This document shows positions 1 to 8,089 of a stretch of 64,000 nt of DNA, piece by piece. Position numbers and translations under genes: made by a program. The notes below the pieces were generated by a model. The model had not been told where the DNA came from and made no database searches. It was given only the letters and a program-made list of their open reading frames with translations. The first letter of the stretch is position 1. Every line of letters begins with the position of its first letter. This stretch comes from Bradyrhizobium tropiciagri (GTDB taxonomy: Bacteria; Pseudomonadota; Alphaproteobacteria; Rhizobiales; Xanthobacteraceae): contig NZ_LFLZ01000011.1 of the NCBI RefSeq assembly GCF_001189845.1, forward strand, positions 62,001-126,000. Reading direction: 5' to 3'.

Positions 1-1332
1 TTGGTCGTGAAGAAGGGATTGAACATCTTCTCTCGCACGTCGGGCGGGATACCGGCACCGTTATCCCGAATGCGTATTTGCACGGCCGCGCCAAGATGCC
101 GGGTAGCCGCGCTCAGAAGCGGTTCAAAGCTTTCGTCGTCCGCTTCGATCTTACGCTGGGTCGCGGCATAAAAGCCGTTGGAAATCAGGTTCAGCAGCGC
201 TCGAACGATCTCCTGCGGATAAAGTTCGACCGAGCCCGCTTCAGAGTCAAACTCCTGCTTCAATGTAATGTTGAAATCGGGCTTACCCGCTCGAGCACCG
301 TGATAGGCAAGGTTGAGACTCTCCCCAACCAGCGCATTGACGTCACTCGACCGCCGCTCGTCCGAGCTTTCGCGCGAATGCAGGAGCATGTTCCTGACGA
401 TCGAGTCGGCTCGCTCGCCATGCTGCACCACCTTCGCCAGGTTCTGCCTGAGACGACCGGTCAACTCATCGACCTCGGTGCGAACCGCCTCGGCGACAGT
501 CGGTTGCTTCAAGACATCATTGAGTTCGTCGATCAACTCAACCGACAGCGCCGAGAAGTTGTTAACGAAATTAAGCGGGTTCTTGATTTCGTGGGCTATC
601 CCCGCGGTAAGCTGGCCGAGGGAAGCAAGCTTTTCGGTCTGCACCAGACGATCCTGGGCAACGCGCAGATCCTCAAGTGATTGCGCAAGCTCGGCTGTCC
701 TGGTCTGCACTTCGTTGAATAGCCGGGCGTTCTCGACCGCAATAACCGCCTGATCCGCGAAGGTTTGCAACAAGCGAACGTGTTCTTCCCTGAATACGCC
801 CGCCTCCGCGCGAGTCCACGCTGATGATGCCTATGCTCCCGGAATCGCGAAAGAGCGGTATCAGGGCAACGCTTCGGAATCCGCGCTTGCGCGAGAGCTC
901 CAACAGGCCAGGATAAGGTGCGAACCCCACTTCGCAATCCTCGATCTGAACCGGCCGGGCCTCCCGGATCGTCCTCTCATACCAGTCGATTTCTGATAGC
1001 TTCACGGGAAACACTTTATGGAGGACCGCATCCGCCTCCTCGCTCCGCCGGGTAAACGCGGCAAGATGCAACGTGTCATCAATCAGCTGAAGCACCGCGG
1101 TAGACAATCCGCCGACGAGCTTGTTGGACCTTTCTGCGATCGCCGCAAAAATGGATCCAAAACCTGTCGGCGACCGCGCGATGACCCTCAATATCTCGGC
1201 AGTTGCCGCCTCGCGCTCGAGCGCTTCTCTCAGCTGCCGTTCAAGAGAATCGGGAAGTGGCTGTTGCGCCCCGCTTGCAGTCCCTATTTTCACCAGTCGC
1301 TCCATCAACCCGGATCCGCAAGTGATCGCCAT
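1..1332 (-). pseudogene. GAF-domain sensor histidine kinase, frameshifted, cut by window edge
   Basis: This is most of a cytoplasmic sensor histidine kinase whose C-terminus lies beyond base 1. A short coiled coil (LERQLREALEREAATAEIL) leads into a GAF domain. A HisKA helix follows with the phosphoacceptor His in IAHEIKNPLNF (about 570-600), then the HATPase N box NLISNGFYAA (about 170-200). The frame breaks at about 815-817: one extra base in GTGGACTCGC. Removing it restores VFREEHVRLLQTFADQ and the rest of the kinase. The start at ATG 1332 lies four bases after the TGA of the membrane-protein gene upstream; ATG 1305 is an alternative. It is a close paralogue of the intact kinase at 11960-13453. 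Its sensory input is not evident. Real mutation or sequencing error cannot be told apart here. Confidence 0.8.
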
Positions 1333-1336
1333 CCAC

Positions 1337-1885
1337 TCATTTGCCGGTGGCCGAGCCAACCGGCTCACCAGACGCCGACACAAGTCCGGCCCGGGCTACC
1401 GCGTAGGACGCGCACCATTTGAGCAGCACACCAACGGCCACTCCCACAACCGTATCCAGTAGACGAAGCGGAGGCTCGGCCAGGGCATGCTGAGGGTCGA
1501 GCGCTGCCACCACCAGGACGACGGCACTCGTAATGCCTGTCGTCACGATATCGTCCCGCCATCCAAGCATCATCACAACGAGGGTGCCGGCGCCAATTGT
1601 GAGACCTATGCCCAACGCGTTGACGCGGAACAGTGCAACGTAAATGAAGCACAATGCGAGGCTCACACAAGTCGCGATCAGCCGCGAGCATCCCGCCGAG
1701 AAGCTCTTTTCGCGTGTCTCGCGGAAGACGAAGATCGTTGCAACCGCAGCCCACATTCCTCCCAACAAGGTGTTGGCCTGATCGGCGAACTGGCCGAGCA
1801 GCGCAGTTGCCAGGACATAGGAGAGCGCGCAGGCAACGGCCATATTTGAGGCATAGATTATGTCCCAAAGCGTGAGCTTCTTCAA
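1337..1885 (-). CDS. FUSC / aromatic-acid-exporter-like inner membrane protein
   Basis: The product is a roughly 180-residue polytopic membrane protein resembling the membrane half of the FUSC/ArAE exporter family (YccS, AaeB-like). Hydrophobic segments alternate with short charged loops, including the arginine/lysine-rich turn RETREKSF after the third segment. I choose TTG at 1885 because GAGGAG sits eight bases upstream; an open extension to ATG 1978 lacks hydrophobic character and would cross the promoter region of the divergent gene. It precedes the sensor kinase with a 4-nt gap, so the two are probably co-transcribed. The substrate is unknown, and the large cytoplasmic domain of full-length FUSC exporters is absent. 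Confidence 0.6.
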   Translation of the reverse strand: MKKLTLWDIIYASNMAVACALSYVLATALLGQFADQANTLLGGMWAAVATIFVFRETREKSFSAGCSRLIATCVSLALCFIYVALFRVNALGIGLTIGAGTLVVMMLGWRDDIVTTGITSAVVLVVAALDPQHALAEPPLRLLDTVVGVAVGVLLKWCASYAVARAGLVSASGEPVGSATGK

Positions 1886-1989
1886 GGCAGCGACTCCTCT
1901 TGGCGTACACTTCTTGGTTGCACGAGCTCCTCGCTGCTCTGGGGCGAGGAGCCGCGATGAAAAGCAAGCTGGCTGCACGGAGGACTAGA

Positions 1990-2407
1990 GTGCCCAAGAT
2001 GTTTGTTCACTCTGCCAGGGAAGTCTTCACAGCTCACGCCCGCGCGCGAGTAGCTGCGGAACTGACCGACCTCGGAATAGCCTGCGAGCGCCTTGCCGAC
2101 ACGCAGGAAATTCGGTCGGGGGTTTGGGTATTCTTCGTCGAACACGAGCCCAGCGCTGTCTTTAGTGGCGGAGAAGTCGCGTCACGTCCGATCATCGCTC
2201 TCCTGATCAACGCAATTAAAGGAGGCCTTGACGATCCTGCCAGGAAGCGGCTGATCGAGGAAGGCACGGCCATCCTCCGAAAGACACGCTGCGATCAGCG
2301 CAGGAAATGTACCTGCGTATGTCGCCATCCAAGAGATTCCCGAGATCGATTGGGGGATGTACGGGAAGCAAGTCGATCTTTCCAAGATGCGCGCCCCAAC
2401 AACGTAA
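1990..2407 (+). pseudogene. tautomerase-superfamily protein, frameshifted
   Basis: The gene resembles small 4-oxalocrotonate-tautomerase-like proteins. The GTG start at 1990 is followed at once by a proline codon, giving the N-terminal Pro that is the catalytic base of the superfamily, and GGAGGA lies five bases upstream. The frame runs through ARVAAELTDLGIACERL and GEVASRPIIALLINAIKGG to about 2276. The family-like C-terminus (AYVAIQEIPEIDWGMYGKQV, ending at TAA 2405-2407) continues in the +1 frame. One inserted base near CTCCGAAAG (about 2275-2283) explains this. It is transcribed divergently from the FUSC-like gene. The substrate is not predictable. Confidence 0.65.
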
Positions 2408-2606
2408 AAGCCGGAATGCACAAGTGGTCCTCGACTGCGGCGACGGCCCGCTATCTGCACGGCGACGAGGCCAAGCAGGATGCGCAAATGAAACGCATCA
2501 AGCGCCGAGCAACACAAGCGAGAGGGAAAAGCGAACGTTTGTCAGAATGAGAAAGCGCAGCTTGTCAGAACAAAGCTCTCCCGACGCACTAACTCATTGA
2601 AATCAT

Positions 2607-2650
2607 TGGAGCGGGTGAAGGGAATCGAACCCTCGTATTCAGCTTGGAAG
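2607..2650 (-). other. 3' fragment of tRNA-Gly(UCC), candidate attachment site
   Basis: On the minus strand these 44 bases read as the anticodon loop (TTCCAAG) through the T arm (GGGTTCGATTCCC) and acceptor 3' strand to CCA of a glycine tRNA with UCC anticodon. The sequence 5' of the anticodon loop does not form a D arm or acceptor 5' strand, so this is not a functional tRNA. A copy running from the anticodon loop to the 3' end is the usual scar of tyrosine-recombinase integration into a tRNA gene. No second copy was found by eye in the window. Confidence 0.75.
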
Positions 2651-2896
2651 TCTTCGAATTTCGGCAATGCTTTCTGGCGCTATTCCGATATTTTGCAGCC
2701 TTTCGGGCTATTGAGATCATTAGAGAATTTTGCTTTGTCGGAATGGGCTACGCGTGCCGGCAACAGGGATCGGACGATGGCCCGCCAGTCTCGCCGGGCG
2801 CCCTGAGCCCTACGTGGCGCCTACTCTCATCTTGGCAGCCCAACAGTGAGTAGGCCGCTCGACGGTACGGTCGAGAGAGCTGAGCGGCGAACGCAC
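2651..2896. other. Intergenic stretch beside the tRNA fragment
   Basis: I see no convincing gene here. Short open frames exist but lack ribosome binding sites and family resemblance. The stretch separates the tRNA-Gly fragment from the end of the aromatic catabolic operon and could hold integrase arm sites. Confidence 0.4.
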
Positions 2897-3820
2897 TCAG
2901 GTTTGTGCGCCGGGAATTCTCGAGACCTTCGTTGACTCCAAGGACTGTGAGCTTTTCGCAGCCCTCTTCAGACCGAAATTGTGGTTCAGGTAGTAGTACT
3001 TTCTATTGGTGGCCCGACCGTCTCCTTCCTCGCCGGGATTACGAAGCACGAATTCCCGGACCAGATCGTCCTTCACGCCGAAGACGACATCGGAATCGAG
3101 GTACTGGTCGCCTGCGACGAAGATGTGCGTCACTAACTGCTCGAAGCCCGGGGCGGAAATCATGAAATGCACGTGTGCCGGCCGCCAAGGATGCCGGCCC
3201 TGTGCCTTTAGCATTTCGCCGACTGGGCCGTCGTGCGGTATCGGATAGGCTGCCGGCTTGATCGACCAAAAATTAAATCGACCGCTGGCGTCGGTGCGGA
3301 AGCGGGCCCTCATTGCCAGCCCTCCGATCTCACCGAGATGCTGCACGTCGTAATTACCATCATCGTCGGAATGCCAGACATCGACCGATGCGCCGGCAAG
3401 GGGGAGACCGTCGACGGTCGAGACCGAGCCCGTGACGAAAAGCGGATCGCCTTCGACGCCGTTGGAGATGTCCTCCCCCAATTTCCCTTCTGGAGCGTCC
3501 TGAACGAAGAACGGGCCGAGCACCGTGCTTTCCGTCGCGCCGGGCACCGAAGAAAAATTGATCGCGTCGACCAGCATCGAGACGCCCAGAGTATCCGAGA
3601 GCAGAATAAACTCCTGACGTTTGTCGTCGCACATTTGACCGGTCCTCGTGAGGAAGTCGATGCCGTATTCCCATTCCTTTTGGGTGGGACGCACCTCGCG
3701 TACAAACGCATGGAGGTGTCGCACCAGGGCCTCGCTGATCTCCCGAATGCGGGCATTCGTTGCGCCCTGCAGTCGCTCGAGCACCGCATCAGTGATCGTA
3801 TCTTCGTTGAAGTTGCGCAC
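2897..3820 (-). CDS. hydroxyquinol 1,2-dioxygenase (intradiol)
   Basis: The enzyme cleaves hydroxyquinol (1,2,4-trihydroxybenzene) between the vicinal hydroxyls to give maleylacetate. It is a 307-residue non-haem Fe(III) intradiol dioxygenase with an N-terminal linker/dimerisation domain and a C-terminal beta-sandwich. The four expected iron ligands are visible: Tyr in WHSDDDGNYDVQ (about 157), Tyr in AAYPIPHDGPV (about 192) and both His of AHVHF (about 216 and 218). GTG 3820 is preferred because GGAG lies just upstream; the frame stays open to 4000 without family resemblance. It is the last gene of a five-gene operon next to maleylacetate reductase, which favours hydroxyquinol over catechol as substrate. 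Confidence 0.85.
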   Translation of the reverse strand: MRNFNEDTITDAVLERLQGATNARIREISEALVRHLHAFVREVRPTQKEWEYGIDFLTRTGQMCDDKRQEFILLSDTLGVSMLVDAINFSSVPGATESTVLGPFFVQDAPEGKLGEDISNGVEGDPLFVTGSVSTVDGLPLAGASVDVWHSDDDGNYDVQHLGEIGGLAMRARFRTDASGRFNFWSIKPAAYPIPHDGPVGEMLKAQGRHPWRPAHVHFMISAPGFEQLVTHIFVAGDQYLDSDVVFGVKDDLVREFVLRNPGEEGDGRATNRKYYYLNHNFGLKRAAKSSQSLESTKVSRIPGAQT

Positions 3821-3872
3821 TATCACTCCGTGGGTTGAGTTCGTTTTGTTTGACGGAAGAGACCATCGTCTC

Positions 3873-4940
3873 CTAAGGTACGGCAGGCGGCTCGCCTGCC
3901 CAAGCGCGCGCGATAAGGTCTCGGATTGCGTCGCGCTCGAGAGAACGGGGATTCCAATAGGCGTCGACCATCGCAAGGTCCGCCGCACGGTCGATACCAT
4001 CTTCCGGCATACCGATTTCGCGCAACCCGCGCTTCGTGCCTAGTCGCCGGCTTAGATCGAATAACCCGGTGGCTACGTTGTTCGCGTCTACTGCCTTGGC
4101 GATGCGAGCCGCGGCGTCGGGGGCTGCCGCCGCATTATAGGCCGGCGCGTGCGGGAGAACGATGGCGTGCATTTCCGAATGCGGAAGATCGAACCGACCA
4201 CCGAGCACGTGACAAAGCTTGTGATGCAGTGCCATTCCGACGGTACCGAGACAGACCCCGCAAAACCATGCGCCGTAGAGTGCTTCGGTGCGCGCGTCGT
4301 TATCGCCGCTTGTGACGGCAATCACGGAAAGCGCATGTGCAAGGGCACGGATGCCCTCTTCCGCCATCAGCGAGATTACGGGATTCGCCTCTTGAGCAAA
4401 GAGCGCCTCCGCGGCATGGGCGATCGCATTGATGCCCGAAGTTGCGGCAAGCCTAGCAGGTAAGGTCATCGTCAGGTCGACGTCGTAGATAACCGTTTCC
4501 GGCAGCACGGCCGAACTGCGTACGGTTGTCGTCCGTCCATCGCGGGTTTCTCCGAGAATCGGAGTCATTTCGGAGCCTGCATAAGTGGTGGGAATGCAGA
4601 GCTGATTGATGCCGGTGCGCAACGCTAACGCCTTGCCGAGGCCGATGGTCGATCCGCCGCCGAGCGAAATGACACAATCCGCCTGGCACGTCCTCAGCGC
4701 GGTCAATGCCCGCTCTGTCACCTCGACCGGCGTATGCATCGTGGCGTCGGAGAATATTCCGGCACAGAGCGATCCAAGCTCGTCCGCGAGCGAGACGCCC
4801 TGCATCATCTGTTGCGAACTGGTCAACACCAGAGCTCGTTTGCCACCGAGGCGTCTGACCTCGGCTTTGACGGTACCCAGCGTGCCGCTACCGAAGACAA
4901 CGCGACACGGAAGACTTTCGTACGTGAATGATCCGATCAT
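3873..4940 (-). CDS. maleylacetate reductase
   Basis: The product is a 355-residue member of the iron-containing alcohol dehydrogenase fold and fits maleylacetate reductase, which reduces maleylacetate to 3-oxoadipate with NAD(P)H. The N-terminal Rossmann part carries VVFGSGTLG and the dinucleotide-binding SLGGGSTIGLGKALA (about 96-110). The middle part has PTTYAGSEMTPILG, typical of this branch. The helical C-terminal domain has HHKLCHVLGGRFDLPHSEMH. It sits between the monooxygenase and the ring-cleavage gene, so product and substrate pass directly along the operon. The resulting 3-oxoadipate would enter the beta-ketoadipate route, whose later genes are not in the window. Confidence 0.87.
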   Translation of the reverse strand: MIGSFTYESLPCRVVFGSGTLGTVKAEVRRLGGKRALVLTSSQQMMQGVSLADELGSLCAGIFSDATMHTPVEVTERALTALRTCQADCVISLGGGSTIGLGKALALRTGINQLCIPTTYAGSEMTPILGETRDGRTTTVRSSAVLPETVIYDVDLTMTLPARLAATSGINAIAHAAEALFAQEANPVISLMAEEGIRALAHALSVIAVTSGDNDARTEALYGAWFCGVCLGTVGMALHHKLCHVLGGRFDLPHSEMHAIVLPHAPAYNAAAAPDAAARIAKAVDANNVATGLFDLSRRLGTKRGLREIGMPEDGIDRAADLAMVDAYWNPRSLERDAIRDLIARAWAGEPPAVP

Positions 4941-5130
4941 GCCAGCACTGTTCTTATGAGATCGTCAGTTGGCAGCCCGATCCGTGGCTCGCTCAGGTTC
5001 GAGGACATCGCAGCGGTTACCGCGGCGCCTTGCAAATCCGTATCGAGTAGATTCAAGTCCGAAGTGTGAGGGGTCGGTCGATGGCGGGACGCTGCCACCT
5101 GCCGGCCTCTTCATTGAAGAGAGCCCTCGA

Positions 5131-5152
5131 CGCTCGGGCTTTCGCCCGAGCG
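5131..5152 (-). terminator. Perfect 9-bp stem-loop after the monooxygenase gene
   Basis: CGCTCGGGC and GCCCGAGCG pair around a TTTC loop, 15 bases beyond the monooxygenase stop codon. No T-run follows on either strand, so it may stabilise the upstream part of the transcript or attenuate it rather than terminate it fully. The 226-base gap it occupies is the longest inside this operon. Confidence 0.5.
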
Positions 5153-5166
5153 CTTCAGGATGTTTT

Positions 5167-6747
5167 CTACTCGGCGGCCGTCGACATATAACCGTCGCGC
5201 TGGTCCTGCGCCTTGGCGTATTCGGGTTGGAAGCGCACATTGGCGTAGTGCGAGTTCTTCTGCGCCTCGGCGGCCCGCTTGCCGAGTTCTGCCGTATCGC
5301 CGAAGCCGAGAACCTGCCGCGCCAACTCGGTCAATGGACCGTCCACCTGGTACTCCGTACGCTGCATCGTGAGCAGATTGATGAGGTAGAGCGGCGTTCC
5401 ATTGAACTTCTCAAACATCTCGTGCCTGTTGCCCCATTCGGTCAGGAACCGCTCGCTGATCTGACGGAAGATCTTGATGCGGTCGTACGCGCTGATCTCG
5501 GCACCGCGCAAAGCCTCGGAAAGCTTCGGACCGATGTAGGGGTCCTCCAGCTCTTTTCTCGACGGTTGGATCACGACGCCGCGGCCGCAGAAATCGATGA
5601 GCAAGTTGACCATCTTGTTCTGGTTTTCAAGATAATAGGCACGGCCGAAGTCGATGTAGATGTTGTTCGGCTTGAAAAGACCGCCGGGCGTCGCGAAGCC
5701 GGTTTCTTCGGCGGCGATCATGAATGCACGGCACGTCTCGCGGAAGCGGATGAGTTCGGCGAGCTGGGCCTGGACGACCGGATTGGTGCTGGTACCCAGC
5801 GATTGCGTTAGGAGCAGCGCGAGACCAACCATCAGTTCGGCGTGGACGCAATGCCGGATCTGCGTCTCGAGATGCACCCAGTCGAACTGCCGCTGCGGAT
5901 ACCACTTGGCATGATCGGGATTACCTACGTGTTGGACGCGGTCCCAGGGAATCAGGACATCGTCGAAGTACACCATCGCATCCAATTCGTCTCCGATCGT
6001 GGCCAAGGGACGATCGTACGGATCGGCATCCGGCTGAGCGTTCGATTTACGGGCGACGACCGAGATGCCCTTCGTGGCGATCGGTACCAGCGCGTAAACG
6101 GTCTGCTCGGGTGTCTGACCGGGCCGCCAGAGGTTTCCAATGAGGAGGTGGTTGACGAACGGAACGGAGGTGCCGATCGCCTTCCAGCCTCGCACCAGGA
6201 TGCCGTCATCGCGCTCTTCGATGATCTTGAGCATCGGCGTCTCGGCCATCGCATTGTCGCGGCCGCGATCGAACTGCACGTCGAGGAACATCGGCGAGAT
6301 CGCCAGATCCTGCGAAGTCACTTCTTCCCACTGCCGTTGGATGTTGCCGGAGAGATCGCGCTTCTTTCCGGAGAAGCGGGAGTTTTCCGACCAGGGCTTC
6401 TGATCGTCCACCTGGGTAAACATCACGACGTTCATGCCAGCAGGTGGCCTGGTGAAGATACCGCCCTTGAAATGACGGCAAAGGAAGTCGCAGTATTGCC
6501 GGCGCTTGACGACGTCCGCTTTGCTGCGCGGTAGGAACCAATGCATCGACTGGCGCTTACCGTCCTTGTCGATGAAGGTCGCAATTTCCTGGTTCTTCGG
6601 ATCGAGGTGGAGATCGTAATATCCGGCGATGGCTTGGGCATAGCCCTTAGTCGCAGGGTGAGTCGTGACATCCTCGATCTGTTCGCCTCCGACATAGACT
6701 TTCCGGCCGTCGCGGAGCGACTCCAGGTATTCCTTCCCGCTTCTCAT
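5167..6747 (-). CDS. FADH2-dependent aromatic monooxygenase (HpaB/TftD/GraD-like)
   Basis: This is a 526-residue oxygenase of the two-component FADH2-utilising phenol hydroxylase family, which uses reduced flavin from a separate reductase. The acyl-CoA-dehydrogenase-like fold is recognisable from SGKEYLESLRDGRKVYVGGE at the N-terminus, RPPAGMNVVMFTQ, the active-site segment around DAMVYFDDVLIPWDRV and the C-terminal helices. Its neighbours (flavin reductase, hydroxyquinol dioxygenase, maleylacetate reductase) suggest it hydroxylates a phenol such as resorcinol to hydroxyquinol, as in the gra operon of rhizobia. Chlorophenol or nitrophenol monooxygenases share the fold, so the substrate is inferred from context only. 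The start codon is 12 bases after the stop of the NTF2-like gene. Confidence 0.82.
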   Translation of the reverse strand: MRSGKEYLESLRDGRKVYVGGEQIEDVTTHPATKGYAQAIAGYYDLHLDPKNQEIATFIDKDGKRQSMHWFLPRSKADVVKRRQYCDFLCRHFKGGIFTRPPAGMNVVMFTQVDDQKPWSENSRFSGKKRDLSGNIQRQWEEVTSQDLAISPMFLDVQFDRGRDNAMAETPMLKIIEERDDGILVRGWKAIGTSVPFVNHLLIGNLWRPGQTPEQTVYALVPIATKGISVVARKSNAQPDADPYDRPLATIGDELDAMVYFDDVLIPWDRVQHVGNPDHAKWYPQRQFDWVHLETQIRHCVHAELMVGLALLLTQSLGTSTNPVVQAQLAELIRFRETCRAFMIAAEETGFATPGGLFKPNNIYIDFGRAYYLENQNKMVNLLIDFCGRGVVIQPSRKELEDPYIGPKLSEALRGAEISAYDRIKIFRQISERFLTEWGNRHEMFEKFNGTPLYLINLLTMQRTEYQVDGPLTELARQVLGFGDTAELGKRAAEAQKNSHYANVRFQPEYAKAQDQRDGYMSTAAE

Positions 6748-6759
6748 TTCTATTCTCCG

Positions 6760-7164
6760 TTAGACATGGGTGAGTTGACGTTGAAAAGTATCTGCATCCC
6801 AGTAGTCCTCGCTCCGGTGGATGAGGCCGTCGCGGATTACCAACAAATGCACGCCGCGAAGCGAAATCGCCTGTTCGTGCGGCGCGATCGGTCCCATCTG
6901 GCTCTTGAGCGTGGCCTTCAGGAGGTAGCTCATCATGGCGACGCCGTTCGCACCGACGGCACGCCGTTCCGGTGTCCAGGAAGCGTCGGGAAACCAGCCG
7001 AAGAAGCGCTCCAGGCCTGAAGCTATTTCCTTCGGACCTTGTTTGACCTTGCATTGCGCAATCTCTTCGTGACTGGCGTCGGGCGCGTAAAGAGCTGCGA
7101 CCGCTGCGGCATCGCTGGCGTTGTGGGCTTCGTAGAATCGTTCGACGACCTTCTCGATACTCAT
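6760..7164 (-). CDS. SnoaL/NTF2-like protein
   Basis: A 134-residue protein with the alpha+beta cone of the SnoaL-like/NTF2 family: VERFYEAHNASDAAAVAALY opens the first helices, and the C-terminal strands read GVHLLVIRDGLIHRSEDYWD. Such proteins act as small isomerases, hydrolases or accessory subunits; no catalytic assignment is safe here. Its ATG overlaps the TGA of the flavin reductase gene (ATGA at 7161-7164) and the monooxygenase starts 12 bases downstream. It is therefore translationally coupled to both oxygenase components and probably serves the same pathway. Confidence 0.75.
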   Translation of the reverse strand: MSIEKVVERFYEAHNASDAAAVAALYAPDASHEEIAQCKVKQGPKEIASGLERFFGWFPDASWTPERRAVGANGVAMMSYLLKATLKSQMGPIAPHEQAISLRGVHLLVIRDGLIHRSEDYWDADTFQRQLTHV

Positions 7165-7739
7165 GCCGACGCCCCTGCGGGTGCGAGGTCGAACGCGACC
7201 GTCTTCAAGTAACGGCCCTGCCCGTACAGCAGGGGACGAAGCGACGTAGGCGCCAAGATCGTGCGGATCGCACCGATCACGACGACATGGGTCCCTATCC
7301 GTCGGATTTCGGAGGCGTCGCAATCGAACGTTGCGATCGCCTCACGCAACACGGGCGTAAAAGATGGCACGGGGAGTTCGTCCGCGGGCAGGACATCGCT
7401 GTCGAGGTACTTCGACGCGCCGGGCTGTGCGCAACGTTGACAGAGTCCGGCTTGAGCTTCACTGAGCAGATTGAGCGAGAACTTCCGGTCTCTCTCGATG
7501 TCCGCCGCCGTGACCGTCTTCGCGTTGATGCAGACCAGAAGAGTCGGTGGCTCCATGCAGACGGGCGTGTACGCGCTCACCGTCATTCCCCACGGCCGTT
7601 CTTCCCGAAGCGTGCCCACAACGGCGACGCCTCCCACTACCCGACGCATCACCGCGCGGAAAGCATCGGGCCGCGGACCGGAAGCGAGTTCCCAAAGCGC
7701 AGCGTGCGTACTGACGCCCGTCTCCAAATGATGTCTCAT
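7161..7739 (-). CDS. flavin reductase, small component of the monooxygenase
   Basis: The 192-residue product belongs to the HpaC-like NAD(P)H:flavin oxidoreductase family and would supply FADH2 to the downstream monooxygenase. The domain starts at FRAVMRRVVGGVAVVGT and continues with GMTVSAYTPVCMEPPTLLVCIN (first residues of the FMN/FAD-binding split barrel) and KFSLNLLSEAQ. ATG 7739 has GGAGG seven bases upstream and is preferred to ATG 7754. It is the first gene of the operon and is transcribed away from the LysR gene across a 350-base regulatory gap. Confidence 0.85.
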   Translation of the reverse strand: MRHHLETGVSTHAALWELASGPRPDAFRAVMRRVVGGVAVVGTLREERPWGMTVSAYTPVCMEPPTLLVCINAKTVTAADIERDRKFSLNLLSEAQAGLCQRCAQPGASKYLDSDVLPADELPVPSFTPVLREAIATFDCDASEIRRIGTHVVVIGAIRTILAPTSLRPLLYGQGRYLKTVAFDLAPAGASA

Positions 7740-7849
7740 CGTACAGCCTCCCATCGCAGTCTCGCGCTATTTCCTGCCCGCTCGGAGGACAGTGCGCGAT
7801 GTTGGCAATGTCGCGAGGCTATTCGGGAGAACTGCAACGCGTCCAATCG

Positions 7850-7869
7850 ATATTTGTGATTTCAAATAT
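7850..7869. promoter_or_regulatory. Candidate LysR box in the divergent promoter region
   Basis: ATATTTG and CAAATAT form a perfect 7-bp inverted repeat around six bases. It contains the T-N11-A arrangement of LysR-type operators and lies 110 bases upstream of the operon's first codon. Confidence 0.5.
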
Positions 7870-8012
7870 CTACGCGAATGCTGCGTTTTGCACGCGATCG
7901 AACCATGGCGACCGCGGCGCCGCGCCCAACTATCGATGCAGTGGATGTCTAACATCGATCGTATGGATTATGACTCGCTCTTTGCATCCGGCCGCGGGCT
8001 TCCGAAACCATC

Positions 8013-8027
8013 AAATCAGGTTGATTT
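8013..8027. promoter_or_regulatory. Second inverted repeat near the LysR start
   Basis: AAATCA-GGT-TGATTT is a perfect inverted repeat about 60 bases upstream of the LysR start codon. Its place suggests autoregulation, but this is inferred from position only. Confidence 0.35.
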
Positions 8028-8089
8028 TGTTCGGTCGAAACGTGCACACTCCTGTATTGTGTCACTTGCCGGTCAACGGGAGCAGGGCT

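Noticed and set aside
2597..2806. A rightward frame starting KSLERVKGIEPSYSAWKSSN across the tRNA fragment
   Set aside because: This is the well-known spurious peptide produced by translating the complement of a tRNA gene.
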